Assembly (NCBI RefSeq): GCF_004681965.1 | Contig: NZ_SMLL01000001.1 | Coordinates: 186,001-250,000 of the forward strand | DNA from: Ramlibacter rhizophilus | GTDB taxonomy: Bacteria > Pseudomonadota > Gammaproteobacteria > Burkholderiales > Burkholderiaceae_C | DNA length: 64,000 nt | Direction of reading: 5' to 3' | Shown here: piece after piece, positions 8,229 to 16,377 of the stretch | How the letters are laid out: each line of letters begins with the position of its first letter | Numbering within the stretch: position 1 is the stretch's first letter | The notes under the pieces: model-generated | Seen by the model: only the letters and a program-made list of their open reading frames with translations | What the model was told of the DNA's origin: nothing | Database searches by the model: none | Program-made: the position numbers and the translations under genes

Positions 8229-8795
8229 ATGTCCCCACCCCCTTCCGTCCCTATGAGCACCCCCGACCGCAGCATTCCCATCGCCTCGGCCGACGTGCCG
8301 CTCGAGCGAGACCTGTTCCTGCGCATCCTGGTCCGCGAGCTCAGCGGTACGCTGCAGGATGTCGTCGGCCTCGAAGAAGCCTCCGGATTCATCAGCGTGG
8401 TCGGCCAGCGCGTGGGCGAGCACATCGACCACAGCTACAAGACGGCGCTGGACGTGTCCACCTTGTCGCGCGAACAGGTTGCGCAGGTCCTGGTGGACCT
8501 CAAGCGCCGCATCCAGGGCAGCTTCTACGTCATCGAGGAGGATGCCGACCGCATCGTCTTCGGCAACGGCCACTGTCCCTTCGGCAGCAAGGTGCTGGAC
8601 AGGCCGGCGCTGTGCATGATGACCTCCAACGTCTTCGGCGTGATCGCGGCCGAGAACCTCGGCTATGCGCGCGTCGAGCTGGACAAGACCATCGCGCGCG
8701 GCGACGGGGAGTGCCGCGTGGTGCTCCACCTGAGCGACCGGCGCGCGCCCGACGAGGCCTCCAGCGAGGCCCGCGAATATTTCAAGTCGTCCTGA
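8229..8795 (+). CDS. Methanogen output domain 1-like protein
   Basis: A 188-residue soluble protein related to the family annotated as methanogen output domain 1 (MetOD1), a V4R/heme-NO-like small-molecule or redox-sensing fold often found next to histidine kinases. Features seen are [28 protein letters not shown], then a conserved cysteine cluster [19 protein letters not shown] and GECRVVLHL near the C-terminus, which could bind a metal or act as a redox switch. ATGs at 8229 and 8253 are both possible; neither has a good ribosome-binding site. It ends 13 nt before the GTG of a PAS histidine kinase, so the two are almost certainly co-transcribed and may form a sensing pair. Confidence 0.72.
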   Translation: MSPPPSVPMSTPDRSIPIASADVPLERDLFLRILVRELSGTLQDVVGLEEASGFISVVGQRVGEHIDHSYKTALDVSTLSREQVAQVLVDLKRRIQGSFYVIEEDADRIVFGNGHCPFGSKVLDRPALCMMTSNVFGVIAAENLGYARVELDKTIARGDGECRVVLHLSDRRAPDEASSEAREYFKSS

Positions 8796-8808
8796 GCCCG
8801 GGGTCGCC

Positions 8809-10362
8809 GTGGACGATCCCGCGAACCTGGGCGCGCTGGTAGACCTGCTGCCCGAAGCGCTGCTGGTGGTGAACGCACGCGGCGTCGTGCGGCGCGCCAA
8901 CGGGGCTGCTGCGCGCCTGCTCGGGCGCCCGGCGCAGGCGCTGGCGGGCAGTGCCCTGGCCGAGCGGGTGGACGGCGGCGCCGAGCAGCTCGCGGACCTG
9001 CTGGTGCAGTTCGGCCGCAGCCGCAGCTTCGCGCCGGCCAGCCTGGTGCTACGGGACGGCACGGGTGAGGCCGTCCCGGTACGCTGCGAGGGCGCGCTCC
9101 TGCGGCCGGCCTCGGCCGACCGCGAGGCCCTGCTCGTCTTGCGGTGCATCCCGCGCGCGGCGGCCGGCGACCGCTTCCGGGTGCTGAACGAGCGCATCGA
9201 GCAGCTCTCGCGCGAGATCCGGCGCCGGCGCCTTGCTGAAGCCGACCTGCACCAGAGCCGCGAGTGGTACCGCGTCACGCTGCACAGCATCGGCGACGCG
9301 GTGATCGTGACGGACGCCGAAGGCCGCGTGAGCTTCATGAACCCGGTGGCCGAGGCGCTCACCGGCTGGCCGCTGGCCGACTGCACGGGCCGCCACCTCG
9401 ACGAGATCTTCGTCATCATCAACGACAGCAGCCGCGCCCCGGTGGAGAGCCCGGTGGCCCAGGTGCTGCGGCGGGGCGTGGTGGTCGGCCTGGCCAACCA
9501 CACGCTGCTGGTGCGCCGCAACGGCGAGGAACTTCCCATCGACGATTCGGGCGCGCCGATCCGCGCGGGCGACGGCACCCTGCTGGGCGTGGTGCTGGTC
9601 TTTCGCGACCTGAGCGAACGCTATGGCCTGGAGCGCGAACTGCTGCGCCAGACCCAACGCCTGGAGGAAGCCGACCGGCGCAAGGACGAGTTCCTCTCCA
9701 TGCTCGCGCACGAGCTGCGCAACCCGCTCGCGCCGCTGCGCAGCGGCGTGCACCTGCTGGCCACGCGATCGGCCGAGGCCACCGTGGTCCAGCGCATCGC
9801 GGGCGCCATGACGCGCCAGGTGGATCACGTGGTGCGCCTGGTGGACGACCTGCTGGACGTCGCCCGGCTCACGCGCGGCGCCATCCGCGTGGAGCGCACG
9901 CCCATCCTGCTGCGCGAGGTGGTGGAGCAGGCCGCGGACATGGCGCGGCCGACGATGGCGGCGCGTGGCCTGCGCTTTTCCGTCACACCGCCGCCCGAGT
10001 CGGCCCGTGTGGACGGCGATCACACCCGGCTGGTGCAGGCCCTGGACAACCTCCTGGCCAACGCCGCGAAGTTCACGCCCCCGGGCGGATCGGTGGACCT
10101 GGGCGCCGCGGTCGTCGGAGCCGAGGCGGTGATCACCGTCATCGATACGGGGCAGGGCGTGGCACCCGCCTTGCTGCCGCGCGTATTCGAGCTCTTCGTC
10201 CAGGGGGAGCACGCCCTCGACAAGGCCAACAGCGGCCTGGGCATCGGCCTGTCGATCGCCCAGGCCATCGTGCGCCTTCACGAGGGCGAGATCGAGGCGA
10301 GCAGCCGCGGGCCGGGGCAGGGAAGCGAGTTCGTGCTGCGGCTGCCGCTGGTGGCGGCCTGA
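8809..10362 (+). CDS. PAS-domain sensor histidine kinase (soluble)
   Basis: A 517-residue kinase starting at GTG 8809. It has no membrane segment. A first PAS domain (about 8-95, LVDLLPEALLVVNARGVVRRAN), a helical linker, and a second PAS domain (about 155-275, SIGDAVIVTDAEGRVSFMNPVAEALTGW, ending VFRDLSERY) precede HisKA with FLSMLAHELRNPLAPL near residue 303. The ATPase domain follows with N-box NLLANAAKFTPPGG, DTGQGVA and GLGIGLSIAQAIV. It follows the MetOD1-like gene by 13 nt and is likely its signalling partner. No response regulator is adjacent. The stop codon abuts the end of the convergent PilB-like gene. Confidence 0.9.
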   Translation: MDDPANLGALVDLLPEALLVVNARGVVRRANGAAARLLGRPAQALAGSALAERVDGGAEQLADLLVQFGRSRSFAPASLVLRDGTGEAVPVRCEGALLRPASADREALLVLRCIPRAAAGDRFRVLNERIEQLSREIRRRRLAEADLHQSREWYRVTLHSIGDAVIVTDAEGRVSFMNPVAEALTGWPLADCTGRHLDEIFVIINDSSRAPVESPVAQVLRRGVVVGLANHTLLVRRNGEELPIDDSGAPIRAGDGTLLGVVLVFRDLSERYGLERELLRQTQRLEEADRRKDEFLSMLAHELRNPLAPLRSGVHLLATRSAEATVVQRIAGAMTRQVDHVVRLVDDLLDVARLTRGAIRVERTPILLREVVEQAADMARPTMAARGLRFSVTPPPESARVDGDHTRLVQALDNLLANAAKFTPPGGSVDLGAAVVGAEAVITVIDTGQGVAPALLPRVFELFVQGEHALDKANSGLGIGLSIAQAIVRLHEGEIEASSRGPGQGSEFVLRLPLVAA

Positions 10363-12066
10363 TCACCGGCAGCTCACGAGCACCTGCTGCAGGTCGAGGT
10401 GGCCCTCCAGCACCTTGCCGATCGCGTCCTGGAAGAAGGTGACCATGCCCTCGGACACGGCCCTTTGCAGGATGTCGTTCGACGACCGGCGCTGCTGGAT
10501 CGCGGCCTTGATGGCCGGTGTGGCGACCAGCAGCTCGTAAACCCCCATCCTGCCCTTGTAGCCGGTGTTCTCGCAGGCAGGGCAGCCCTGCGCTGCATGC
10601 AGGGTCATGCTGCCCTGGGGGTCGCCATAGCGCGAGCGCCACCGACGGATCACGTCCGCCGGCGCCTCTGCGGTGTCGCGGCAGTATTCGGCGGCCAGGG
10701 CGGCGAGTTCCTCGTCGCTGGCTGCGTGGGCGCTCTTGCAGCGGCACAGCGTGCGCACGAGCCGCTGTCCCACGATCCCGAGCAGTGCATCCGAGAAGTT
10801 GAAGGGGTCCAGGCCCAGCTCCAGAAGGCGCACGACGCTCTCGGCAGCGCTGTTGGTGTGCATGGTCGAGACAACGAGGTGGCCCGTGAGCGATGCCGTC
10901 ACCACGGTGTGCGCGGTCTCGGGGTCGCGCGTCTCGCCGACCATGATCACGTCCGGATCGGCACGCAGGAAGCTGCGCAGCACCTGCGGGAAGGTCAGCC
11001 CCAGTCGGGCGTTGACCTCCACCTGGCACAGGCCGTCCTGCGTGATCTCGACGGGGTCCTCCACGGTCCAGATCTTCCGGTTGGGCGTGTTGATGAACCC
11101 GAGCAGCGAGTGCAGCGTGGTGGTCTTGCCCGAGCCCGTGGGCCCGCACACGAACAGCAGCCCATAGGAGCGCTGCGCGATGCGCTTGAGCTCGTCGCGC
11201 ACGCGGGGCGACAGGCCGAGCTGGTCGATCGTGAGTGCGCGAGGCGGCTCCAGGATGCGCATGACCACGTCTTCGAGTCCGCGCAGCGTGGGCATGATGA
11301 CCACCCGCAGCTCGAGCTCGAAGGGGCCGAACTCCTCGAAGCGGATCTTGCCGTCCTGCGGACGGCGGTGCTCGGAGATGTCCAGGCCGCACATGATCTT
11401 GATGCGCGAGACCAGCGCGGCGCGGAAGTTCGGCGGCACCTCGATGTAAGGCCGCAGCTCGCCGTCGATGCGAAAGCGCACCCGGCTGGACTGGTTGTTC
11501 GGCCGCGACTCGATGTGGATGTCCGAGGCCCGCTGCTCGTGCGCGTCCGCGATGATCTTGTTGACCAGCCGCACCAGCGTGTTGTCCGACTCGGTGACCG
11601 GCGCCTGGGAGGCTGCGAAGGCTTCGGCGCTTTCCTCGCCCAGGCGCGCGACCAGCTGGGTCACGCGCTCGGCATCCGCCGCCGATCCGTAATAGCTTTG
11701 CACCGCCTGTGCGATGGCCTCGGGCTCGGCGAGCACGGGATCGATGCGCATGCCGGTGGAGAACTCCAGCTCGTGCAGCGTCTGCCAGGCCAGGGGGTCG
11801 GCCATGGCCATGGCCAGGTGCGTGCGCGTGCGCAGCAGCGGCAGGACCTGGTACCGGCGTGCCTGTTCGGCCGCCAGCGCCTTGATGGCGTTCGGGTCCA
11901 CCGGAAAATGCGCGAGATCGACCGAAGGCACGCCCAGCCGCAACATGCCTTCGCGCAGCGCCAGGGGCGGCATGTACCCCGCGTGGGGTTCGCCGCCGGG
12001 CGGGCGATCGAGCGCGGCCAGGAGTTCGTCGCGGGTGCGAATGGCGGGCAGCGGATCGGTCGTCAT
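10363..12066 (-). CDS. GspE/PilB-type secretion or pilus ATPase, orphan
   Basis: A 567-residue hexameric ATPase of the type II secretion/type IV pilus assembly family. An N-terminal MshE-like domain (about 50-180) precedes the core: Walker A GPTGSGKTTT, the Asp box and Walker B RADPDVIMVGETRD, His box TGHLVVSTMHTNSA, and a C-terminal zinc-finger-like pair of cysteine motifs (TLCRCKSA and CPACENTGYKGRMGVYELL). The start at 12066 (MTTDPLP) is chosen over an upstream in-frame ATG because it fits family N-termini. None of the usual partners (PilC, PilD, pseudopilins, secretin) is nearby, so it is an orphan copy; it may power a system encoded elsewhere. Confidence 0.9.
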   Translation of the reverse strand: MTTDPLPAIRTRDELLAALDRPPGGEPHAGYMPPLALREGMLRLGVPSVDLAHFPVDPNAIKALAAEQARRYQVLPLLRTRTHLAMAMADPLAWQTLHELEFSTGMRIDPVLAEPEAIAQAVQSYYGSAADAERVTQLVARLGEESAEAFAASQAPVTESDNTLVRLVNKIIADAHEQRASDIHIESRPNNQSSRVRFRIDGELRPYIEVPPNFRAALVSRIKIMCGLDISEHRRPQDGKIRFEEFGPFELELRVVIMPTLRGLEDVVMRILEPPRALTIDQLGLSPRVRDELKRIAQRSYGLLFVCGPTGSGKTTTLHSLLGFINTPNRKIWTVEDPVEITQDGLCQVEVNARLGLTFPQVLRSFLRADPDVIMVGETRDPETAHTVVTASLTGHLVVSTMHTNSAAESVVRLLELGLDPFNFSDALLGIVGQRLVRTLCRCKSAHAASDEELAALAAEYCRDTAEAPADVIRRWRSRYGDPQGSMTLHAAQGCPACENTGYKGRMGVYELLVATPAIKAAIQQRRSSNDILQRAVSEGMVTFFQDAIGKVLEGHLDLQQVLVSCR

Positions 12067-12177
12067 GCGGGCGCAGGGAGGGTGCCTCCATTGTTCGCAC
12101 CCTCCGGCCTGGCCACTGTTGAGCCAAGTCAAATCCTGATCAGGTGGAGGCTGGGACGGGGCGGCGCCCAGCCCGCC

Positions 12178-13455
12178 TCAAGCCAGCATGTCCGCCCAGA
12201 TGTTGCGCGCCCAGCTCAGTGCGTAGGTGCCCTCCAGCTCGCTGGCCGCCGGGCTGAGCCCGCCCGAGCCGGGCACCGTCTTGAAGGTGCGGTCGGCCGC
12301 GTCCCAGCCGTGGACGCTGGCCACGTGCATCACGCGCTGGTCGTCCACGAAGCTGTAGCAGGTGTTGGTGAGCATGGGCGCGGGGTTGGGTGGCAGGCCG
12401 GCGAGCTGGGCCACGATGGCCGCGGCGGCCACCTTGCCGTGGTTGTTGGCCATGTGGCCGCTCTTGGGCATGCCGGGGGCGATCTGGATGGAGTCGCCCA
12501 GCACGTGCACGTCACGATGCACGGTGGATTCGAAGGTCAGGTAGTTCACGCCGCACCAGCGGTTGTTGGCCAGGTTGTTCAGCCCCGCCTGCACGGCGAA
12601 GCTGCCGGCGCGCATGGGCGGCAGCACGTTCAGCACACCGGCCTTCACGTCGTCGTTGACCGCGAACTTCAGCGTGCCGGTGCGGGCGTCCACGGCCTCC
12701 AGGGCGTGCTGCGGCCGGTACTCGACCATGCCAGGGTACAGCTCGGCCCAGGCGCGCTTGAAGAGCGCGCCCTTGGAGGTGACGTCCGGGTTGGCGTCCA
12801 GGACCAGCACCTTGCTGCGCGGCTTGCGCTGCTTGAAGTACCAGGCCACCTGGCAGGCGCGCTCGTAGGGCCCGGGTGGGCAGCGGTAGGGCTGCTCGGG
12901 AATCGTGATCGCGAAGACGCCGCCGTCGGGCAGGGCTTCGAGCTGGCGGCGCAGCTGCACGGTCTCGGGGCCGGCCTTCCAGGCATGCAGCACGCGGCCC
13001 TGCTGGTGCGCGGCGGCCAGGCCTTCGACGCGGTCCAGCAGCAGGTCGATGCCCGGCGACACCACCAGCTTGTCGTAGCCGATGCTGCCGCCGCCGGCCA
13101 GGTGCACGCGGCGCGCGGCCGTGTCCAGCCGGGTGGCGCTGTCCCGCACCACGGTGATGCCGTGGCGCCGCGACAGTCCCGTGTACGGCGTGGTGATCTC
13201 GGGCATCTGGCGGCTGCCGCCGACGACGAGGTTGGAGAGCGGGCAGGAGACGAAGGCCTCGTTGGGCTCGATCAGGACCACGTCGATCTTGTGGTCCGAC
13301 AAGAGCCGCACGTACTTGGCGGCGGTGGCGCCCCCGAAGCCGCCGCCGACCACGACCACCCGCGCCTTGTCCGGCATGCGGGGCGTGGCGGCGCAGGCGC
13401 CCAGGCCGAGCAGGCCCAGGGCGGCGGAGGAGTGGAGCAGGGTGCGTCGCTTCAT
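12178..13455 (-). CDS. fccB: Flavocytochrome c sulfide dehydrogenase flavoprotein subunit (FccB/SoxF)
   Basis: A 425-residue FAD-dependent sulfide dehydrogenase subunit that oxidises sulfide in the periplasm and passes electrons to its cytochrome partner. The N-terminus MKRRTLLHSS...GLGAC looks like a Tat- or lipoprotein-type export signal. The Rossmann motif RVVVVGGGFGGATAAKYVR follows, then cysteine 71 in FVSCPLSNLVVGG and cysteines 192 and 201 in YRCPPGPYERAC, typical of the sulfide:quinone reductase/FccB group. Start 13455 is supported by a strong GAGGAGG site on the minus strand. It lies 11 nt after the cytochrome gene (fccA), divergent from the sox genes. Confidence 0.92.
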   Translation of the reverse strand: MKRRTLLHSSAALGLLGLGACAATPRMPDKARVVVVGGGFGGATAAKYVRLLSDHKIDVVLIEPNEAFVSCPLSNLVVGGSRQMPEITTPYTGLSRRHGITVVRDSATRLDTAARRVHLAGGGSIGYDKLVVSPGIDLLLDRVEGLAAAHQQGRVLHAWKAGPETVQLRRQLEALPDGGVFAITIPEQPYRCPPGPYERACQVAWYFKQRKPRSKVLVLDANPDVTSKGALFKRAWAELYPGMVEYRPQHALEAVDARTGTLKFAVNDDVKAGVLNVLPPMRAGSFAVQAGLNNLANNRWCGVNYLTFESTVHRDVHVLGDSIQIAPGMPKSGHMANNHGKVAAAAIVAQLAGLPPNPAPMLTNTCYSFVDDQRVMHVASVHGWDAADRTFKTVPGSGGLSPAASELEGTYALSWARNIWADMLA

Positions 13456-13466
13456 TGCAGGCCTCC

Positions 13467-13778
13467 TCAACGGGATTGGGCGGCGAACCAGGCCGCGATC
13501 TGCTGCAGCTGCGTGTCGCTGAAGCCCTTGCTGATCTGGTGCATGACCGTGGCCGGGCGCGTACCGGCCTTGAAGGCCTGCAGCTGGGCCAGCATCTGCT
13601 CGCTCGGCATGCCGGCCAGGGGCGGCAAGGGCGAGCCCTGCACCGGCCGGCCGGCGGTGCCGTGGCAGTTGGCACAGGTGGCCGCGACGGCGGCGACGTA
13701 CAGCGTCTGCGGGTCCTGCGCGGCGGCCAGCAGGGGCGCGGCGGCGAGCAGGCCGGCGGCGAGGGTTCGATACGGCAT
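13467..13778 (-). CDS. fccA: c-type cytochrome subunit of sulfide dehydrogenase (FccA/SoxE-like)
   Basis: A 103-residue periplasmic monoheme cytochrome c. A signal peptide (MPYRTLAAGLLAAAPLLAAAQ) is followed by the heme motif CANCH (C35, C38, H39) and a distal methionine region with LAGMPSEQM. It accepts electrons from the FAD subunit encoded immediately downstream. Start 13778 is preceded by GGAGAA at good spacing. Classical FccA of Allochromatium carries two hemes; this protein has one and matches the short form seen with SoxF-type flavoproteins. It is the first gene of the fccAB pair, divergent from the sox operon. Confidence 0.9.
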   Translation of the reverse strand: MPYRTLAAGLLAAAPLLAAAQDPQTLYVAAVAATCANCHGTAGRPVQGSPLPPLAGMPSEQMLAQLQAFKAGTRPATVMHQISKGFSDTQLQQIAAWFAAQSR

Positions 13779-13886
13779 CGTTGTTCTCCAGCGGAAAGGG
13801 GCGAGGAGCCTGGCGCGCAGACTCTGAGGGTTTCTATGAAGCACGTCGGTGCGGCGAAAGAGGGTAAACCCCTGCCGGCCTCAGAC

Positions 13887-13899
13887 ATTCGTAGTGAAT
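13887..13899. promoter_or_regulatory. ATTC-N5-GAAT palindrome in the fccAB/sox divergent region
   Basis: ATTCGTAGTGAAT lies in the 187-bp gap between the divergent fccA and dsrE-like starts, in a short AT-richer stretch. The same half-sites recur in front of soxC. ArsR-type sulfur sensors (SqrR/BigR/SoxR) recognise ATTC...GAAT palindromes, and such a gene lies 500 bp downstream, so this is a candidate operator controlling both directions. Confidence 0.5.
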
Positions 13900-13965
13900 G
13901 AAGTAACGATATTTCTGGTGAAATGGCGGCTGTCCGATTCGCGCCGTCCGCGAGGAGAGCTTCCA

Positions 13966-14394
13966 ATGACCCGCATCACACGTTCCCTGGCCGTGGTGGC
14001 CCTGGGGCTGGCCCTGGGCGCGGCCGCCTGGGCCCAGGACAAGGTGGTCTATCACATCGACCACGCCGAAGGGCAGGCGACCAAGGGCCTGCGCAACATC
14101 CGCAACCACCTGGACGTGGCGCCCGACACGCAGATCGTCGTGGTCACGCACGCCGACGGCGTGGACTTCCTCATGGAAGGCGCCAAGGACAAGAAGAACC
14201 CCAACATCGACTATCCCTCGCTGGTCAGCGCCTTGAAGGCGCGCGGCGTGCGCTTCGAGGTCTGCGAGATCACGCTGCGCAACCGCAACCTCAAGAAGGA
14301 GCAGTTCAGCATGGACGCCGAGTTCACCCCTTCGGGGGTGGCCCGCATCGGGCGGCTGCAGGCGCGCGAGGGCTACGCCTACATCAAGCCCTGA
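13966..14394 (+). CDS. Exported DsrE-family protein
   Basis: A 142-residue protein with a clear signal peptide (MTRITRSLAVVALGLALGAAAWAQ) and a DsrE/DsrF-like fold: KVVYHIDHAEGQATKGLRNIRNHL, then TQIVVVTHADGVDFL and LKARGVRFEVCEITLRNR. A single cysteine near residue 101 sits where DsrE-type proteins carry persulfide-binding cysteines. Start 13966 is preceded by GAGGAGA. Periplasmic DsrE-like proteins are often found in sox clusters and may trap or shuttle sulfane sulfur. It is the first gene of the sox-side transcript and is followed 18 nt later by soxR. Confidence 0.82.
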   Translation: MTRITRSLAVVALGLALGAAAWAQDKVVYHIDHAEGQATKGLRNIRNHLDVAPDTQIVVVTHADGVDFLMEGAKDKKNPNIDYPSLVSALKARGVRFEVCEITLRNRNLKKEQFSMDAEFTPSGVARIGRLQAREGYAYIKP

Positions 14395-14412
14395 AAACCA
14401 GGCCCCCTGCCC

Positions 14413-14748
14413 ATGAACAAGCGTGCTGCCGTCCGGGTCGACGATTCGATCGAGTCCGACGAGGTCTTCGAGCTCGCCGCCGAGCTGTTTCGCGTCATGT
14501 CCGCGCCCATGCGGCTGAAGATCATCAGCAGCCTGTGCAACGGCGAGAAGAACGTGAGCCAGCTGCTGGCCGAGATCGACACCACGCAGCCCAACATGTC
14601 GCAGCACCTGAACACGCTCTACCAGGCCGGCGTGATCGGCCGCCGGCGCGAAGGCGTGCAGATCCACTACCGCATCATCAACGACCGCGTCGTCACGCTC
14701 TGCCGCGCCGTGTGCACGCAGATCGCCATCGAGTCCGACCTGAAGTAG
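14413..14748 (+). CDS. soxR: ArsR/SmtB family sulfur-responsive repressor (SoxR/SqrR-like)
   Basis: A 111-residue winged-helix repressor. The helix-turn-helix block MSAPMRLKIISSLCNGEKNV, TQPNMSQHLNTLYQAGVIGRRREGVQIHYRI is typical of the BigR/SqrR/SoxR branch of ArsR proteins, which sense persulfides through a cysteine pair that forms a tetrasulfide. Cysteine 42 matches the first conserved cysteine of BigR/SqrR, and cysteines 97 and 101 lie in the C-terminal helix where the second is expected. It is encoded between the DsrE-like gene and soxH, so it probably autoregulates the sox and fcc transcripts through the ATTC/GAAT sites. This is the sox repressor SoxR, unrelated to the MerR-type superoxide regulator. 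Confidence 0.85.
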   Translation: MNKRAAVRVDDSIESDEVFELAAELFRVMSAPMRLKIISSLCNGEKNVSQLLAEIDTTQPNMSQHLNTLYQAGVIGRRREGVQIHYRIINDRVVTLCRAVCTQIAIESDLK

Positions 14749-14779
14749 AGGAGGGCGGCCGTGCCGCCTTCGTCCCGCC

Positions 14780-15742
14780 GTGAGCCCATCGTCTTTCTCG
14801 CGCCGCCGCTTCACCGCCGCCCTGGCCCTGGCCTGCGCGGCCCCGGCGGTGCTGCGCGCGCAGGAAGCCGCGCCCAAAGTGGTTGCCCGGCAGGTCTCGC
14901 CCTCGGCCTGGTTCGTGCAGGGCGCCTCCGCCCTGGGGAACCCCGCCAACCGCAACTTCATCTCCAACGCCGGCTTCATCGCCACGCCCGAAGGGGCGGT
15001 GGTGATCGACGCCCTGGGCTCGCCCCAGCTCGCGCGCGAGCTCCTGGCCGAAATCCGGCGCGTCACCGGGCGCGGCGTCTCGCACGTGGTGCTCACGCAC
15101 TACCACGCCGACCACATCTACGGCCTTCAGGTCTTCAAGGAAGCGGGCGCGCGCATCGTGGCGCATCGCGGCGCGCTGGAGTACCTCCATTCGGCCACGG
15201 CCACCCAGCGGCTGGCCGCTTCGCGCGAGGAGCTGGCGCCCTGGATCGACGCCCAGACGCGCCTCGTGCCGGCGGACCTGTGGATCGAAGGCCGCCATGA
15301 GCTGGTTCTGGGCGGCACGCGCATCGTGCTGCTGCCCGTGGGCCCGGCCCACACGCCGGAGGACCTGGTGGTGCACCTGCCGGCGGAGAAGGTCCTGTTT
15401 GCCGGCGACCTGGTCTTCCGCGGCCGCATCCCCTTCGTCGGGCAGGCCAACAGCGGTCACTGGATCAAGGCGCTGGAGCAGGTCCTGCAGCTCGATGCCC
15501 AGGTGGTCGTGCCCGGCCATGGCGAGCTCTCGACCTCGGCCCGGCAGGACATGGAGACCACGCGCGACTACCTGGCCTACCTGCGCGAGCACATGGGCCG
15601 GGCGGCGCGCGAGATGCAGCCCTTCGACGAAGCCTATGCACGCACCGACTGGTCGCGCTTCGAGCACCTGCCGCTCTTCCGCGCGGCCAACCGCATGAAC
15701 GCCTACAACACCTACCTGCTGATGGAGCAGGAGGTCAAATGA
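14780..15742 (+). CDS. soxH: Exported metallo-beta-lactamase-fold hydrolase, SoxH-like
   Basis: A 320-residue periplasmic protein. A twin-arginine signal (SRRRFTAALALACAAPAVLRAQ) precedes a metallo-beta-lactamase domain with the zinc motif THYHADHIYG near residue 105, histidine in PVGPAHTPEDLVVHLP, aspartate in LFAGDLVFRG and histidine in VVPGHGELS. SoxH proteins of sox clusters share this layout; quinoprotein-relay zinc hydrolases are the closest alternative. The role in sulfur oxidation is not established. The GTG at 14780 is the start that includes the whole signal peptide. The stop overlaps the soxW start by ATGA. Confidence 0.72.
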   Translation: MSPSSFSRRRFTAALALACAAPAVLRAQEAAPKVVARQVSPSAWFVQGASALGNPANRNFISNAGFIATPEGAVVIDALGSPQLARELLAEIRRVTGRGVSHVVLTHYHADHIYGLQVFKEAGARIVAHRGALEYLHSATATQRLAASREELAPWIDAQTRLVPADLWIEGRHELVLGGTRIVLLPVGPAHTPEDLVVHLPAEKVLFAGDLVFRGRIPFVGQANSGHWIKALEQVLQLDAQVVVPGHGELSTSARQDMETTRDYLAYLREHMGRAAREMQPFDEAYARTDWSRFEHLPLFRAANRMNAYNTYLLMEQEVK

Positions 15743-16227
15743 AGCGTCGCACGCTCCTCTCGGTGCTGCCGATGGCCCTTGCGCCGCTGGCGATGGCCGG
15801 CCCGCCGGCGGCGCGGCCCGCCCGGCCGGCCGAGCTGCCGCTGCTCCCCGCCCCGCGCTCGCTGGCGGTGGACCTGGCCGCCGCGCTGGCGCTGGGCCAG
15901 CCGCTGGTGGTCATGGTGAGCCTGCACGGCTGCCCCTGGTGCAAGCTGGTGCGCGAAAGCTACCTCGCGCCGCTGCGGCGGGAGCAGCAGCTGCCGGTCG
16001 TGCAGGTGGACATGGGCAGCCAGGAGCGGCTCCAGGACTTCGCGGGGGTGCTGCGCACGCACGGCGAGATGGTGCGCGCGTGGCAGGTGCGCTCGGCGCC
16101 CACGCTGCTCTTCTTCGGCCGGGAGGCGCGCGAGGTGGCGCCGCGGCTCGTGGGCGCGTCCACCGACTTCTACGGCGCCTACCTGGAGCAGCGGATCGAG
16201 CAGGCCCGGCGCGCGGTCGCGGGCTGA
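15739..16227 (+). CDS. soxW: Periplasmic thioredoxin-fold protein SoxW
   Basis: A 162-residue exported thioredoxin-like protein. A signal peptide (MKRRTLLSVLPMALAPLAMAG) is followed by a redox motif CPWC (C65, C68) in MVSLHGCPWCKLVRES and a cis-proline-type SAPTLLFFG segment. In sox clusters SoxW is the periplasmic thioredoxin thought to keep the SoxY cysteine, or other Sox thiols, reduced with electrons from SoxV/CcdA-type membrane proteins. No soxV or ccdA gene is visible in the window. Its ATG overlaps the soxH stop, so the two are translated together. Confidence 0.85.
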   Translation: MKRRTLLSVLPMALAPLAMAGPPAARPARPAELPLLPAPRSLAVDLAAALALGQPLVVMVSLHGCPWCKLVRESYLAPLRREQQLPVVQVDMGSQERLQDFAGVLRTHGEMVRAWQVRSAPTLLFFGREAREVAPRLVGASTDFYGAYLEQRIEQARRAVAG

Positions 16228-16307
16228 AGGTCCGGCAGGTCGGCTGCCGCCGCGACCTTCGGGTTTGCACCGAGTCCGAAACCCTCGCAGCTCCCACGAG
16301 AGCTCGT

Positions 16308-16335
16308 TATATTCGCGTATGCCGATATTCGAATA
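16308..16335. promoter_or_regulatory. Candidate SoxR operator upstream of soxC
   Basis: An AT-rich island in the 150-bp gap before soxC contains TATATTCG (16308-16315) and, 16 bp later, the perfect palindrome TATTCGAATA (16326-16335). The ATTC/GAAT half-sites match those at 13887-13899 and the motif known for SqrR/BigR-type repressors. Its position about 45-70 nt before the soxC start fits a repressor-controlled promoter. Confidence 0.55.
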
Positions 16336-16377
16336 AATAGCCGAGCAAGGCCGCCGACGGCGAGGAGAGCGAGACCG

